Translations under genes and position numbers: made by a program
Source: Cryphonectria parasitica EP155
Lineage: Eukaryota > Ascomycota > Sordariomycetes > Diaporthales > Cryphonectriaceae
Reading direction: 5' to 3'
Assembly: GCF_011745365.1 (NCBI RefSeq)
Contig: NW_024468910.1
Coordinates: 4,120,068 to 4,184,067 of the forward strand
Length of the DNA stretch: 64,000 nt
The notes under the pieces: model-generated
Databases searched by the model: none
The model's input: the letters and a program-made list of their open reading frames with translations, nothing else
What the model was told of the DNA's origin: nothing
Shown here: one piece after another, positions 1 through 11,802 of the stretch
Layout of the letters: the number at the start of each line of letters is the position of its first letter
Numbering within the stretch: the stretch's first letter is position 1

Positions 1-2642
1 CCATCGCGGAGAGTCTGCGCCGCCCGATTTCTGGATGAGACACTCAAGTCTATGGGCCGACAATGGAGACAACCTATCGCGAATCTACGCCGGCACCGGG
101 GCCTTGAAGTCTTCCTTTACACGCCACGGAAAGATGTCTCTGGCCGGAGCCATCGCGGACGCCCGCAAATCTGCAACACGGCTGTACATCAACAACTTTA
201 CGGACAAGCAGAGGCAAACTACCATTGATATGCTCTTGGGCCGGCTGGTAGGACAGTCGCCGGTATCTCTTTATGACCCTATCAACGACTATGTCAACGG
301 GGAGCTGAACAGACGCGGTGCGGAGTTCTCGTCGACCGAGAACATCAGGATGTGGGTTGCCATTGCTATCCTCGCCCGTGTTCTTGCCACTGACTCATGA
401 ACAGCTTGGTTGGGACTTTTAATCTGAACGGCCGGACCGATGGCATAGATGAAGATCTCTCTTCGTGGCTATGTCCCGAGGTGACCGGGACAAGCCAGCC
501 CGAAATCGTTGTCGTTGGGTTCCAAGAGATTGTCGAGTTGAGTCCACAACAGATCATGAATAGCGATCCTACAAGGAAGCAGCTGTGGGAACATGCTGTG
601 CGCAAATGTCTCAACACCCGAGCCCAACAGATCGGTGGCGAGAAGTATGTGCTGCTACGAAGTGGCCAGCTCGTTGGGGCGGCGCTTTGCATCTTTGTGC
701 GGGCGTCAGTCCTGTCGAACATCAAGAACGTGGAGGGCTCGGTGAAGAAGACTGGTCTGTCTGGCATGGCTGGCAACAAGGGTGCAGTGGCGATCAGAAT
801 GGATTTTGCAAACACTCACATCTGCTTCGTCACCGCACATCTGGCCGCCGGCTTTGCCAACTACGATGAAAGGAACAAGGACTATGCAACGATCAGTCAT
901 GGACTGCGCTTCCAGAGAAACAGAGGCATTGATGATCACGGTAATAAGCCCTTGACTATAGGATGCGTACGTGGCGAGTGCTGACTGGGTCTCTAGATAC
1001 CGTTGTCTGGCTCGGCGATTTCAATTATCGCATCGGGCTGTCCTGGGAGCGAGCCACCGAGCTGGTCCAACAAAAGGATCTCGAGCGGCTGTATGAGAAT
1101 GACCAGCTGAACCTGCAGATGGTTGCTGGTCTATCCTTCCCATTCTACTCCGAGGCTCGCATCACTTTCATGCCGACATACAAGTTCGACATTGGTACCG
1201 ACAACTACGATTCATCAGAGAAGCAACGTATTCCAGCCTGGACCGACCGTATTCTGCGCAAAGGGCCCAATCTTCGTCAATTAGCGTACAACTGCGCACC
1301 ACTCAAGTTCTCGGATCATCGGCCCGTATATGCCCTCTTTGAGTGCCAAGTGAGCATCATCAACGAGGCGCAGAGGGACAAGATCAGCCGCGAGGTGTAC
1401 CTGAGGCGCAAGGCCGAGGTTGGACATGCCACAGCCAATGACAATACCGAGGATACTGAGGATGAAGACTTGATTGGCTACGATGCCATCGAGCCAGGCC
1501 TGCCTCCTGCCAGCTCTGATCGCCAGAAGTGGTGGCTGGACAATGGGAAACAAGCCCAATCCACCATCACGCCGCCGAAACCATTGGACAGTTCCACATC
1601 GACGATCCTCAACCCTCGTCGAACACCTAATCCTTTTGGTCCATCAGATGAGCCTGACTGGGTCACAGTGCCACGGGCAGACTCTCGATTGTCATCCTAC
1701 TCAAGCATGTCTACGTCGCCGTACGAACACATCAACCACTCTACCTTCCTACCATCCCTCTCCTCATCCGTTTCGAGCACACCTCCGCAGCGGAAGCTGC
1801 CTCCCCCTTACGACCCGTCAGCTCTCCCCTCCAAGGTGGGAAGAATGACGATGAATGACGAGCAACCTCAAGCTCTGCAGTTTAAGAAAGTAGACGCACC
1901 ACCAGCACCACCACCTAGGAGGGCGACCGGTCAAAATCTATATTTCCCGCCACCGCCAAACCAAACTCCTGTGCCTGCGGTCGGCAGCGTTATGAGAAAG
2001 CCGGCGCCGGCGCCGCCTGCCCCTCGGTCAGTCTCTGCTGCATCGTCTACGTCCCAGAATACAGCCAAAGGGCCACCGCCCGCTGTGGCGAAGAAGCCGG
2101 CACACCTGATCACCACGCCACCTACTGAGGTACACTCTGACACCTCTCTTTCCCCGACCGAGGCCAAAGCGAGACCAATACCCCCTCGCAGATCTTCTGG
2201 TAACGTGCAGGACGTCTCCAGGACTGCGGCTCATGACGGCCTGCACCGCACCGCCTCCGCAAGGGAGGCGTCTACACACCGCTACCAGGAACACTCGTCA
2301 GCACCGCTGCCACCACCCCGTAGAGCGGGGACAACCTCGGTGGCGACGGCCTCGCCGGCGTCTAGTAGTATCAAAGGATGGGCGCCCCCTGGGGCTGTGG
2401 GACTCGTCGGGCTCGGCCTGTCCAAGGACGAACGCCCCGCCCTGCCCGCGAGGAAGCCTGTGGTCATGAGCTCTCCCGCCCCGCCAAGCGGATTCTCGAA
2501 CAGCAGCAACAGCAGCAGGAAACCTGTACCTCCCCCAGCGGCGAAGAAACCAGTCATCAAGGCCAAGAGCCCTGTGGTAGATTTGTTGGGCGACGATGGA
2601 TCGAACACGATTGGGACATGGGAGGCTCTCAAACCTTCCTAG
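1..2642 (+). CDS. Synaptojanin-like inositol polyphosphate 5-phosphatase (3' part)
   Basis: This is the 3' part of a phosphoinositide phosphatase of the yeast Inp51/52/53 type. The exons I infer are <1-351, 405-940 and 997-2642, joined by GT-AG introns of 53 and 56 bp. The first exon carries the end of a Sac1-type domain (LWADNGD, IYAGTGALK); the Sac CX5R active site would lie upstream of the window. The 5-phosphatase domain follows, with N-terminal motif VGTFNLNGR, the metal/catalytic motifs WLGDFNYRIG and PAWTDRILRKG, and the SDHRPVYA motif. The last ~350 residues are rich in proline and serine with many PxxP stretches, suggesting SH3 or endocytic partners. The family removes the 5-phosphate from PI(4,5)P2 at the plasma membrane and endosomes and acts in endocytosis and actin control. 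Which Inp paralogue it matches cannot be decided without the N terminus. Confidence 0.93.
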
Positions 2643-3724
2643 ACGAGAGGAGGGGAGCAAGATTGATTATGATCAAAAGGACAAAGAGAAATTCTTATCA
2701 CAAAATTATAAATGGCTTTTCCAAGACGTCGACTTTTGTTTCCCTGCCTTTCCCAAGTAATAAGAACGGGGCTTTATAGTCCGTGTGATCAAATCCGATT
2801 TTGGCACTGTGACCATGAGCAGTCTGGCTCCATAGTAGTGCGTGCATGGGTATCAAGTGCACGGTGCGGCTCATCGGGCGTATTTCAATGTGAGACCTCG
2901 CCCCTGTAATAAGAAGAGGAGGGGGGGGACAACACTCACCATTCATCATCCCCCACCTCATCCCCAGAGCTCGACGCTTGCCCTGAAATTGGAGGCAACG
3001 CGCCTCGCCGATCCAAACATATGCGGATTTTTATCAGAAAATCTTCATAGCTACAGATCATCGCTGAGTGCCTGCATTCATTATTCTGCGTTGGTTTTAT
3101 AATACCTACTTAATCGTTGCTATTACTGTAAGCATCTTTCTCTCTCCGTTTGTGTTTCCTGGAAAGTGGTGGGCAGGGCTGATGCGAAAACACTTTTGAA
3201 ACTGACGCCTGAGCTATGCAAGAAGCTTTCCTACCTCCAAATATAATTCATCATATCTCCAGGCCGCCACCCTGTGTCTGCGTTCAAGCCTTATTCTATC
3301 AAACCTGATCTTGTGTGCTCCGTCCTCTAGGAAGAGAAAGCTAGACAGTCTATAGTGCTGGCGCGCGGTGCAGACAACAGTTGATAGATGGACTGGTCTC
3401 CGGGAGCACTGGAGGGGCTCTTGAGGGAGGACATGATCACCACGGCCACCACCATCATCTCATGCTGGACAACTTGCTAGTATTTGGTGCGTATTCATAT
3501 TATTTTTATACATGTCGAGGCCTTTTCCTTTCTCTCGCTGTTTCGTGATGTACTCTCGTTCAGGAGTTGGCCGCCGTGATCATTATGAAGCAGAGCTGTG
3601 CAGCGATTCCGTGCGCCATGGGCTCTGGGAACAGCCAGGATCATGACATCTAAGACGATATGCATCAGCCTGACCATGTCAAACAGGAACGGAATCCTTT
3701 GGGAAATACCATCACGGCTCCGGT
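2643..3724. other. Intergenic region
   Basis: This is the 3' flank of the 5-phosphatase gene and the 5' flank of the next gene. It holds only short unsupported reading frames. A run of G (about 2921-2928) and pyrimidine-rich patches are the only notable features. Confidence 0.6.
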
Positions 3725-4432
3725 ATGGCGGCGGCTCGCAATGCCCCTGCTGTACCCACGCAGAGCATAGCCGACAAGCTCTTACCGCCGAGAAGACGAA
3801 AGCAGATCGAGGTCTGGCTGGACGAGACGGTCCAGTTCCGGTCGCTGCAGAGCTGTGCCAGCGATAGACGCTTCGGCCATGCGTGGGACGCAGCGGGGTA
3901 TTCTTCTTCTTCTTCTTCTTCTTCATCATCATCCTTACAACAACAACCCCCCAGGCACCCTTCGTCTAATTTTACTACCACCACTACAACAACAACGTGT
4001 CCGGTCTGCGGCCGTCACTTTGTAGGCGATAGGCTACCACCGCCACCAACATCGCTGTCGTCATCATCACCACCATCACCAACGGCCCTGCATCAGCAGC
4101 CGCCGCAGTCAGTGACCACAGAGTCGCCGCCGAAACCCAGATCCGTCCTACAGGGTCTCAGATCCGCCATGAGCACCCTCAAGCTCAGAGACCCCGAGGA
4201 CAGGTATGATCCAGCTCTGGCCACCAAGATGTTTCGCACCTCTTCTTCTGCCACCGACAAGGGGGGCGGAGGGGGCGGGGGAGCATCCTCCATCAGCAGC
4301 AGTCTCGGCAGCTCGGAGGATGGGGGCAGGGGCGAGGGCGGCGATCGGAGTTTGAATGACAGGATGGCAAGGCTGAGGAGGGCACAGAAGTTGTTGCAGA
4401 AGAGCCATCCAAATAACAACCGAGAGGATTGA
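3725..4432 (+). CDS. Hypothetical Ser-rich protein with one CPVC motif
   Basis: This is an intronless 235-residue frame of unknown function. The N-terminal ~55 residues (KQIEVWLDETVQFRSL) look ordered. A serine run encoded by TCT/TCA repeats follows, then a threonine run, a CPVCGRHF sequence at about residue 91 that looks like half a zinc knuckle, a Pro/Ser-rich linker, and a basic, possibly helical C terminus (RMARLRRAQKLLQKS). No second CxxC or His pair is visible, so zinc binding is uncertain. The start ATG opens the longest frame with good codon use; an upstream exon cannot be excluded. Long antisense frames here are weaker and low in complexity. Fungal signalling and F-box-like proteins can contain such regions, but I do not recognise this one. 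Confidence 0.55.
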   Translation: MAAARNAPAVPTQSIADKLLPPRRRKQIEVWLDETVQFRSLQSCASDRRFGHAWDAAGYSSSSSSSSSSSLQQQPPRHPSSNFTTTTTTTTCPVCGRHFVGDRLPPPPTSLSSSSPPSPTALHQQPPQSVTTESPPKPRSVLQGLRSAMSTLKLRDPEDRYDPALATKMFRTSSSATDKGGGGGGGASSISSSLGSSEDGGRGEGGDRSLNDRMARLRRAQKLLQKSHPNNNRED

Positions 4433-6864
4433 CGGTTGGTTTTTTTTTTGTTTTTTTTTTGTTTTTTTGTTTTTTTGGAATATCTTGGTCAGTTCGACGC
4501 TGTTTGTTGTGATTATTGGTGTTGCTCCAAGTGCGGTTCTTGGATGTATAAGCGGTACAAAATGTCAGCACCAACATGGTGTTTCGAGCGTCAACATTAT
4601 AAGTTTGGAATACAGAAGGGAGAGTACTTAATTTGGAATGAACGTCTTTTTGGATCTCTCCTCCCCCCTAGGGAACACTAAACCAACCATCCATGCCATA
4701 AGCTCTTGCCAGTAAACCCCGCCCCCCACGATTCTCATCTGTGAGGGAAAGAGCCGCTGCTTATCGCCGAGTCTAAAGTGCTGTGGAACAACTCGACAAG
4801 CAAGCGGGTAAGAACTTACCTTTCTTGGACATATTTTCTCTCCTCCATCCTTTCCTTCCTGCAGATGCATGTCCTCGTGTAAGTCAGGTCACTCTTCCTC
4901 AGCCCCCGGCGGGCTGGGTCGAATCGACAACGGCCGGAACGCGTAAGTACGTCAGACCAGCCGGCCTCATTGGGACCCTTTCCACTCGTCTTGCTGCTTT
5001 CTGCTCCATGGGGTAGGCTCGCCCACTTCGGAGAAATTGTGCAGCTCTACGCCAGTCGTCATCAGCCTCTTGCCCCCCTCCCCTCTCTTTTTTTCTTCTC
5101 TTCCCTTCTCTCACCCTCTCCCAACAAACCCCCTCCGTGACTCTGTTGTGGTGCCCCTACTCGAATGTACGAATGTTGCACTCCTTGTGAGAGAAAAGGG
5201 GCCGAATCTTCTGAATCCTCTGGGCTGCATTGTATTCTCTTACCAGCTTAGTGCTTTTTGCCTCCTGCGTCGGCTGTGGTGGTTGTTTGCGTATTCGAGA
5301 TGCTGTCCTCGGATCCTGGCACCCGTCCCTGCAGCGTTCCTGATCCTCTCTCTGTCTCTCTCGCATACACACACACCACATAAGATGATGGTTGCACAAA
5401 CCCCTCAGGTCTTTCCAAATTTCCATATCTGTGTATCCTCGAGATTGGTCATATCAACTTTTCGAAAGTGTCTCCTCTTTCCTCTTGCTTAGAAATCTCC
5501 ACCCTGCTGCTGTTGTTGCTTTTCGTAGATTTGCAAGCCTTTATAATCATCCAAGCCACGAGAGGCCGGCGTGTGTTGTCTCAAGTATTGCAAAGCAGAC
5601 CCGACAGAGAAATCTCATTCCCTCTGGAGAGATAGACAGATCCGGGCTGTCGTTCGAGCTCACGCCACATGGAAGGATTGTGTGTGTTGGTAGGGGGGAG
5701 GTTGATCTATCCTGCAAAAGGAGACCGTTGCTGCGGCGTGAGGAGAAAGACTCCTTCGCGCCCAACGAGGGGCAGTCAATTCGACTAATTACCAAGAGAT
5801 TCGATTTCAGGAGCCTCCTGGCGTCTCAGAGCCGGCGAGTGTGAGGTCTACTGAGCCCCTCTTCCCCCGTCTCTTCGGAAAGGGGGGGGGGAGGTGTGGC
5901 CCATTCAACTGAATCATCAACGTGTGCTGCTGCAGCAGCAAGTGCTTGCATAGACTTTGAGTATACGATCAATCAAGCCGCCCACTCTTCAAGCTGGCAT
6001 CGCGGGGTAGATTACAGAGGAAAGAAAAACGACCCGCAGTTTGTGATCTCACATCAGCAGCTCCGACCTGCCGAGCGGCCACACTTGCCCTTGCCCTGCT
6101 GTGCGTGAGCCGGCGCGAAGGATCTCATCCGCTGCAGCTGCAGCAAGACCAGGTGCGCGGCGATCACCAACTTATCTATCGTGGGCTTGCGGAGGATTTG
6201 TGGCCAGGCCTACAAATGCCGGCCTGCTGGTTCAACCTTTGCCCAATCCAGGAAATATTCTCACCCTCTCGCCTCCGCAAATAGATCTTGTACGGCCCCA
6301 ACTAGGTTTCAACTCGCCCAAAGCGTGCCGGGTCGCGGGCCTTCCATCGTTGTCAGGATTCGCTGTGTTTTTGATATACTGCAAGGACTTACACGAAGGA
6401 GAGAGAGAGAGAGAGATATAGATGACAAACTGAAAAAAAGGTCCGCTGTGAATCGGGGCTTCATAATGTTCGGGACGCCCCAGGCACCACTCGCCCGGCA
6501 TTCTTTCGCCACACGGGGCTTACTGTCTCTCTTTCTGTATCTGTGTGTGTCTCTCTCGCTTCATTCTTCTGCAAGCCATGTCGTGGTGGATCACCTGCTC
6601 GTGAGCAGAAGAAAAAAGGAAGAAGAAAAGAAGAGGACAAACACCCCTCCCCCCGGAAGGCTGTTCAAGCAAGCGTGTCCGGCGCGATATCCATCATCCT
6701 TCACTGCGGCCCTTTCCCCTCTTACCAGTCCGCACGCAAGTCTTGGGGGAGAAATTCTATTTTTTGTTGATGATATTTCTCCGAAACCCTATTGCGCGTC
6801 ATTTACAGCGTAATTGCAACACCTCGTCACCAACCTCAGCTGACCACGACAAACACCAAAGGCA
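4433..6864. other. Pyrimidine-rich intergenic or 5' leader region
   Basis: No convincing gene. T-rich runs follow the upstream stop codon (about 4440-4478). CT-rich tracts run through 5060-5130, 5330-5370 and 6520-6560, with a short (GA)n at about 6401-6416. The strand asymmetry (pyrimidines on the + strand) and the position suggest promoter or long 5' leader of the gene starting at 6865. The several short + strand frames here would then act as uORFs or be meaningless. Confidence 0.45.
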
Positions 6865-7311
6865 ATGATCACACCTACCAACGCCTCCACCTCCACCTCC
6901 TCCACCACCACCACCACCACCACCACCACCGAGGGCGCAGGCGAGGACACAGGCGGGATGATAGCATCAAGAAACAAGCCCGCCCTCCTCTCCCTCCAGA
7001 TACCCACAGCCCCCTCCCGGAAAAGCTGGTCACACGGCGACCTAGACAGACACCGCGCCGAGGTCAAGTTCGGCAAAGCCAAACTGGCCAGGCTGCTGAG
7101 GCCCGAGGGCGTCCAGACCGTCAAGATCAACACCAAGTTTGGCGAGGCCAAGTTGGCGCGGCTGCTGCGGCCCGAGGGCGTCCAGTCTATCCGGGGGGAG
7201 AATGTGCACGGTAGGGTGGTGTGGAAGATTGTGACGCCCAAAACCACGACGACGACCACGACCACGACGACGCCAGATATGGTGGGACAAATCAAGAGTA
7301 CGTGCGAGTGA
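6865..7311 (+). CDS. Small hypothetical protein with a duplicated 17-residue motif
   Basis: The frame encodes 148 residues. It begins with a Ser/Thr-rich stretch containing a run of nine threonines encoded by ACC repeats. The core contains two near-identical copies of KFG(K/E)AKLARLLRPEGVQ spaced 23 residues apart (DNA copies at 7066-7116 and 7135-7185). The sequence VHGRVVWKI follows, and then a second Thr run. The two DNA copies differ at several positions, mostly at third codon positions, which argues that the protein repeat is kept by selection and is not a recent slippage product. The motif is basic and amphipathic. I know no family for it. No signal peptide or membrane segment is seen. 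Confidence 0.5.
   Translation: MITPTNASTSTSSTTTTTTTTTEGAGEDTGGMIASRNKPALLSLQIPTAPSRKSWSHGDLDRHRAEVKFGKAKLARLLRPEGVQTVKINTKFGEAKLARLLRPEGVQSIRGENVHGRVVWKIVTPKTTTTTTTTTTPDMVGQIKSTCE
7066..7185 (+). repeat. Tandem duplication inside the small hypothetical gene
   Basis: Two 51-bp units (7066-7116 and 7135-7185) begin 69 bp apart, in frame. They encode the same 17-residue motif with one residue change (K to E). Confidence 0.85.
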
Positions 7312-8279
7312 GCGACAAAAGAGGGAAAGAGAGAGGGAAAATAGGAAAGCCTCTGCAGGCACGACGGGATGGAATTTCGTGGTTCAAGACCACTGTACTT
7401 CTTAGGTGCTCATCCAGCTATGGAGGGCTTGTTTTATGGCGTTGTTGGGGGGGGGGGAAGGGGGGAGGCGTTCTCGGTCCCACTGATGATTCACCAGATG
7501 GACGAGGGTATTGGCCTTTTTCTTTCATTCTTATCCCCTCCTTCTTTGTTCCATCTATCACTGGTGTCAAGGTTGGGGAAGGGAATATCACTAATCCTGG
7601 GAGGTTTCTTTGCAGTTTGAGGTGGCAGGTTCAGGCGTAGCCTGGATAATGTTTATTTGGGAAAACCATGAGCGAGAAGACGATACCCTGCCTGCTTTTC
7701 TTATATATCTAGTTTATTTTTCTTTTGTCCACATGCTACATTCGACACACGAAACAATACGAATTCGCAATGTTTTGGTCCTCGTCACTCACACCTTGCA
7801 ACGAGATGTCACCCTCTCTAGTCTATAGCCAGGCAAGCCCCCTCCGTAACACTGCGCAGTATGCACGACTGCCACCACTCAGTCAGATCTGCCCCTACCA
7901 AACCCTCCACCTCTTTGCCATTTTTGAACCTTATTTGTAGCTTGATGAATGAAACCTGTATTTCACCTGTCACGTGCCAGCTCCAACCAGAGCACCGAGG
8001 GCCTTTTCTTCTCCTTTTTCTCTTCCTTTCTCTGCCTTTCTCCCTCCGCCACCCCTTGATCAAGGGTCTGAAGAGACTAATGAAGTTTCTAGAACGACAA
8101 ATAACCGGACGTGGAAGGACAATAGATCCTGAAGAGAGACCTACAGAGGCTGCTGCTAGCACGAGTAAGACATAAAGAGATAAACATGAATACGCAGGCC
8201 TTCATAGTTGCTGCAGCAGTAGCGGACTGTAGGCTGTTGGGTTGAAGACTGTTTTGATTTTTCTGGGGCTTTAAATTTG

Positions 8280-8316
<37 letters not shown>

Positions 8317-8806
8317 GTGTGAGGACTGATAAAACATCTGGGGGGGAATTTCGAGACCACCACTCTCGATATGGAATAGGCAAAAGACACAAACAGGAGG
8401 AGTTTAAGGAAATCAACATAATCCATGAAAAACAAGTTCCAGGGCTTGTAACATCTCCACAAGATGGGTTGGACACCCCATGGGGCCATGACAGGTTCAG
8501 ATACCGCGTGCTTGACCGGGAAAGGGACACGAGAAACCATGTGCTGCAGGAAATCCCCATGGGAGCCAAGAACAGAAACAAAAGACATGCCCTGTATCCT
8601 CGCTACCCACAACAACCAACTCCCCTGGAAGAGGTGATCCCGATCGTGACCAATGCCATAAATCGCCTTTCCCTACCATCTTTCCCTTCTAACATCACCC
8701 AATCCACTGTTGACACCATGGATGGCCCCGACATTAGCAGAGAACCGAACCTCCATCGACTTTTCGCAGGCGCTCAAAGGAACAGACAGAGAGAAAAGAG
8801 AGCCGT
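7312..8806. other. Intergenic region between convergent genes
   Basis: This contains the 3' flank of the small + strand gene and the probable 3' UTR of the 14-3-3 gene on the - strand. It includes a G-run at about 7447-7456 and a (GT)n microsatellite at 8283-8315. The open frame through the microsatellite is not credible as a gene. Confidence 0.55.
8283..8315. repeat. (GT)n microsatellite
   Basis: About 16 perfect TG repeats on the + strand, 0.5 kb downstream of the 14-3-3 stop codon. Confidence 0.95.
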
Positions 8807-10144
8807 TTAGGACTCGGCGGCGGGTGCAGCCTCCTCGGTCTTGGGCTCTTCAGCCTTCTCCTCCGCCGGCTTCTCCTCCTTGGCAGCATCAGCAGGAGCA
8901 GCCTCGGCCTCACCGTTGTCGGACGAGGTCCACAGGGTGAGGTTGTCGCGGAGCAGCTGCATGATGAGGGTGCTGTCGCGGTATGACTCCTCGCTAAGGG
9001 AGTCGAGCTCAGCGATGGCGTCATCGAATGCCTGCTTGGCAAGGTGGCACGCACGGTCGGGCGAGTTCAGGATCTCGTAGTAGAAGACGGAGAAGTTGAG
9101 GGCCAGGCCGAGGCGGATAGGGTGGGTGGGGGTCAGCTCGGTCTGGGCAACATCGGTGGCGGACTGTGGAGCAGAGACACTTTAGCAGCCGGGCGCGTGA
9201 TGGCTAGTGGGCTTCACTGCCACACTCGCAGTCTTTTTCTTCTTCTTCGGGTCTTCTTACCTTGTAGGCCTCGTGGGCAGCGGTGGCGGCCGTCTTGCGC
9301 TTCTCGCCAGAAGCAAACTCGGCGAGATAGCGGTGGTAGTCACCCTTCCTGTTTTTGAGGGAAAAACCAAAGGTCAGAAACAAACGACACTAAATTCCGG
9401 GCTGTGGCGGGATCGGGGCCTGCGACGACACGCTTTCTGCTTCCAGCTTACATCTTGTGGTAGAAAACCTTGGACTCGCCAGACGCGGCGTTGGGGATGA
9501 GGGACTCGTCGAGGACGTCAAGGACATCCTGGCAGACCTTCTCGAGCTCCAGCTCGATCTTGGAACGGTACTCCTTGATGGTACCGACGTGCTTGTCGGA
9601 GCCCTTGGACTCCTCCTTCTGCTCGATGGACGAGATGATGCGCCAAGATGCACGGCGGGTTCCGACCACGTTCTTGTAGGCGACGCTGAGCAGGTTGCGC
9701 TCGTCGACAGTGAGCTCACCGCCGATCTTGGCGACCTCCTTCATGTAGGAGACCATCTCATCGTAGCGCTCGGCCTGCTCGCACAGCCGGGCGAGGAAAG
9801 TCTTGCTGTTGCGCGGATTTTGCTTCGGTCAGTCTTCTGGCGCAGGGGGAAATGGGTGTAGAGCCGCCTTCGTGGCGGTGACATAAAAATAAAAAAACGA
9901 ACCTCTCGCGCTGAAGATTACGGGCAGATGTTAGCAACCAGATGGTCCCAAGAAAGTAGCAGAAAGCTTAGCAAAGGTGCAGATGGAGCTGATGAGGCCA
10001 TCGCTGAGGATAATAAGCAGTAAGTGATGGGGGAGGGGAAAGGGGAGAGTTGGGCAGCAGCACAAGACGCAGAGGAGCTCTGGAGAGCGGGAGAGGATCT
10101 GAGGGGTTCGAGGGGCGGTTGGCAAGACTTACTTCAGTAGCCAT
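8807..10144 (-). CDS. 14-3-3 protein
   Basis: 14-3-3 proteins are dimeric adaptors that bind phosphoserine or phosphothreonine on signalling and metabolic enzymes in cytosol and nucleus. Five coding exons are inferred on the minus strand: 10133-10144 (12 nt, MATE), 9903-9910 (8 nt), 9452-9805, 9261-9348 and 8807-9163, giving 272 residues, normal for the family. The joins restore the conserved start [25 protein letters not shown]. Other conserved blocks are [34 protein letters not shown], the [16 protein letters not shown] block across an intron, [22 protein letters not shown], and [16 protein letters not shown]. The C-terminal tail is acidic and Ala/Glu-rich. The gene is the likely orthologue of yeast BMH1/2. 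Intron 1 is 222 bp and relatively long. The exact coordinates of the microexon come from splice consensus and frame, not transcripts. Confidence 0.97.
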
Positions 10145-11771
10145 TTTTTCAGATCTCTCACAAGTCGATTGACGAGTGTAAAAGAGGGAATAGAATTGAA
10201 GAGTGTTACGAGCGGGGGAAAGAGAAGAAAAGGTCCTTTGGTGAGGGAGTGGTTTGGGTGTGCAGAAACAAGTTTGTTTACAGTGGTCGTCAGTTGGTGA
10301 TGTTGTGTTTTGGGCGAGAGAAAAGACGTTGGATTCTTGGATGTGGTGCAGGTGGGAAGGGGGTAAGGTGGGAGGGAAAAGGCACCAGTTGACCTTGACC
10401 CTCTTCCTCTCTCTCTCTCTCTCTCTTCCTCTGGCTGGCTGGCCCTGTCTGCGCCAGTGCGTTTACAAGTTGAAAGGGCCCCAGCGTCAGGTTGGCACGC
10501 TAAGAGCCACGGCAGCCCTGCCAGCCTAGACTGAGGTGAGCTGTAAATAAAGTGGGACGCCCAAGGCAATATTTCTGGCAAGACCCAATGGCCAGCAGGA
10601 GTTTGGAGAGAAAACTTCAGTCTAAAGGGGGGGAGGGGGAGGGTGACAGGCGTAATTGGTAGCGGGGTACCTGCTAGATTGCAGAGCCCACTGCCCAATT
10701 CCAAGGTAGGTGCTAGCGAGGTCTGCCGGTCTGGTGGCAGGTCGCCTGGCGAGAAGCTTGAGTCTGGGCTCTGGTTGGCAAAGAAAGCTCTGGCTTCTCC
10801 CACCTGTCACGCACACGCACGCACACGCGCACCCACTCCCATCTAGTTTTACTCCAGAAGTGCTTCTTTCCCATTCGACCACTATCCATTAGAAGGACCC
10901 TGGTGATAACGTATCAAGCATGCATACATAGTACATACAGCGCACCACATGCACATGATTTCAACCCTTTGAGTCTTTTTGGTGGGTAACACTGCTTTTG
11001 TTCTTTTTTTCTTCTTCTTTATCTTGGAGTACTACACATTTGTTGCCCCTATCAGACGGACCCCTTTGTCTCTTGTGCTGTGTTTTGTGCTTATAGCTGC
11101 ATATCTCCGATAAAACCAAAAGGTGATGGATGTGCCCCTTCCCCCTCCAGCTGATCTGGTTGGCACGCTCACACCTTGCATGGTCGCTGTCACCGACAGT
11201 CCTGTGATCGGCCTCCTCCTCCTCCAAGCTGAGTGGGTTGGCTTCCCTCTTCCCAGTCGGAATTCCCCCAGACCTGGACCCCCCCCCCCTTGGTCATCCC
11301 CTAAACCCTGGAAATCACCATTAATTTGCCATCAAGCTCGTCACGATACCACCAGTGCCACATTGCAAGATCTACCTGTCTGTCCATCTTGTCTCTATTC
11401 CGAAGCTAAAGTATCCGTGACCCATGCCCCAACTCCGAACAAGATCATGGAGTACCAAACAGCCAGCCCCAAGGGCATGAGCCTCACAATGGGGGCTCTT
11501 CATGGTCAGACAGGGCAAACCTTGTATGTGTTGCAGGCCGACAACAAAGGGAATAGATACTGTAATGAAATGGTAGATGGCTGGGGCCATACATGATGTA
11601 TCTCGTGTCCCTCCCCCCCAAGATTGGCCCTCATCTTAGCATCACCCTCCAAGACGATCCAAGCCACCCCAACTCAAGTCATACGTACCACACTTCAGCC
11701 TGATGAACCAACCACTTGTCTCGAGCATCTGACCTGCCCAAGATCGAAATTCCTTATCTCGTTGCATGTGC

Positions 11772-11802
<31 letters not shown>

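Noticed and set aside
8277..8810. 177-codon + strand frame
   Set aside because: It begins inside a (GT)n microsatellite, lies antisense to the 14-3-3 3' UTR and has no domain.
11123..11596. 157-codon + strand frame
   Set aside because: It crosses C-runs, has no codon bias or recognisable motif, and is not flanked by convincing splice-linked exons.
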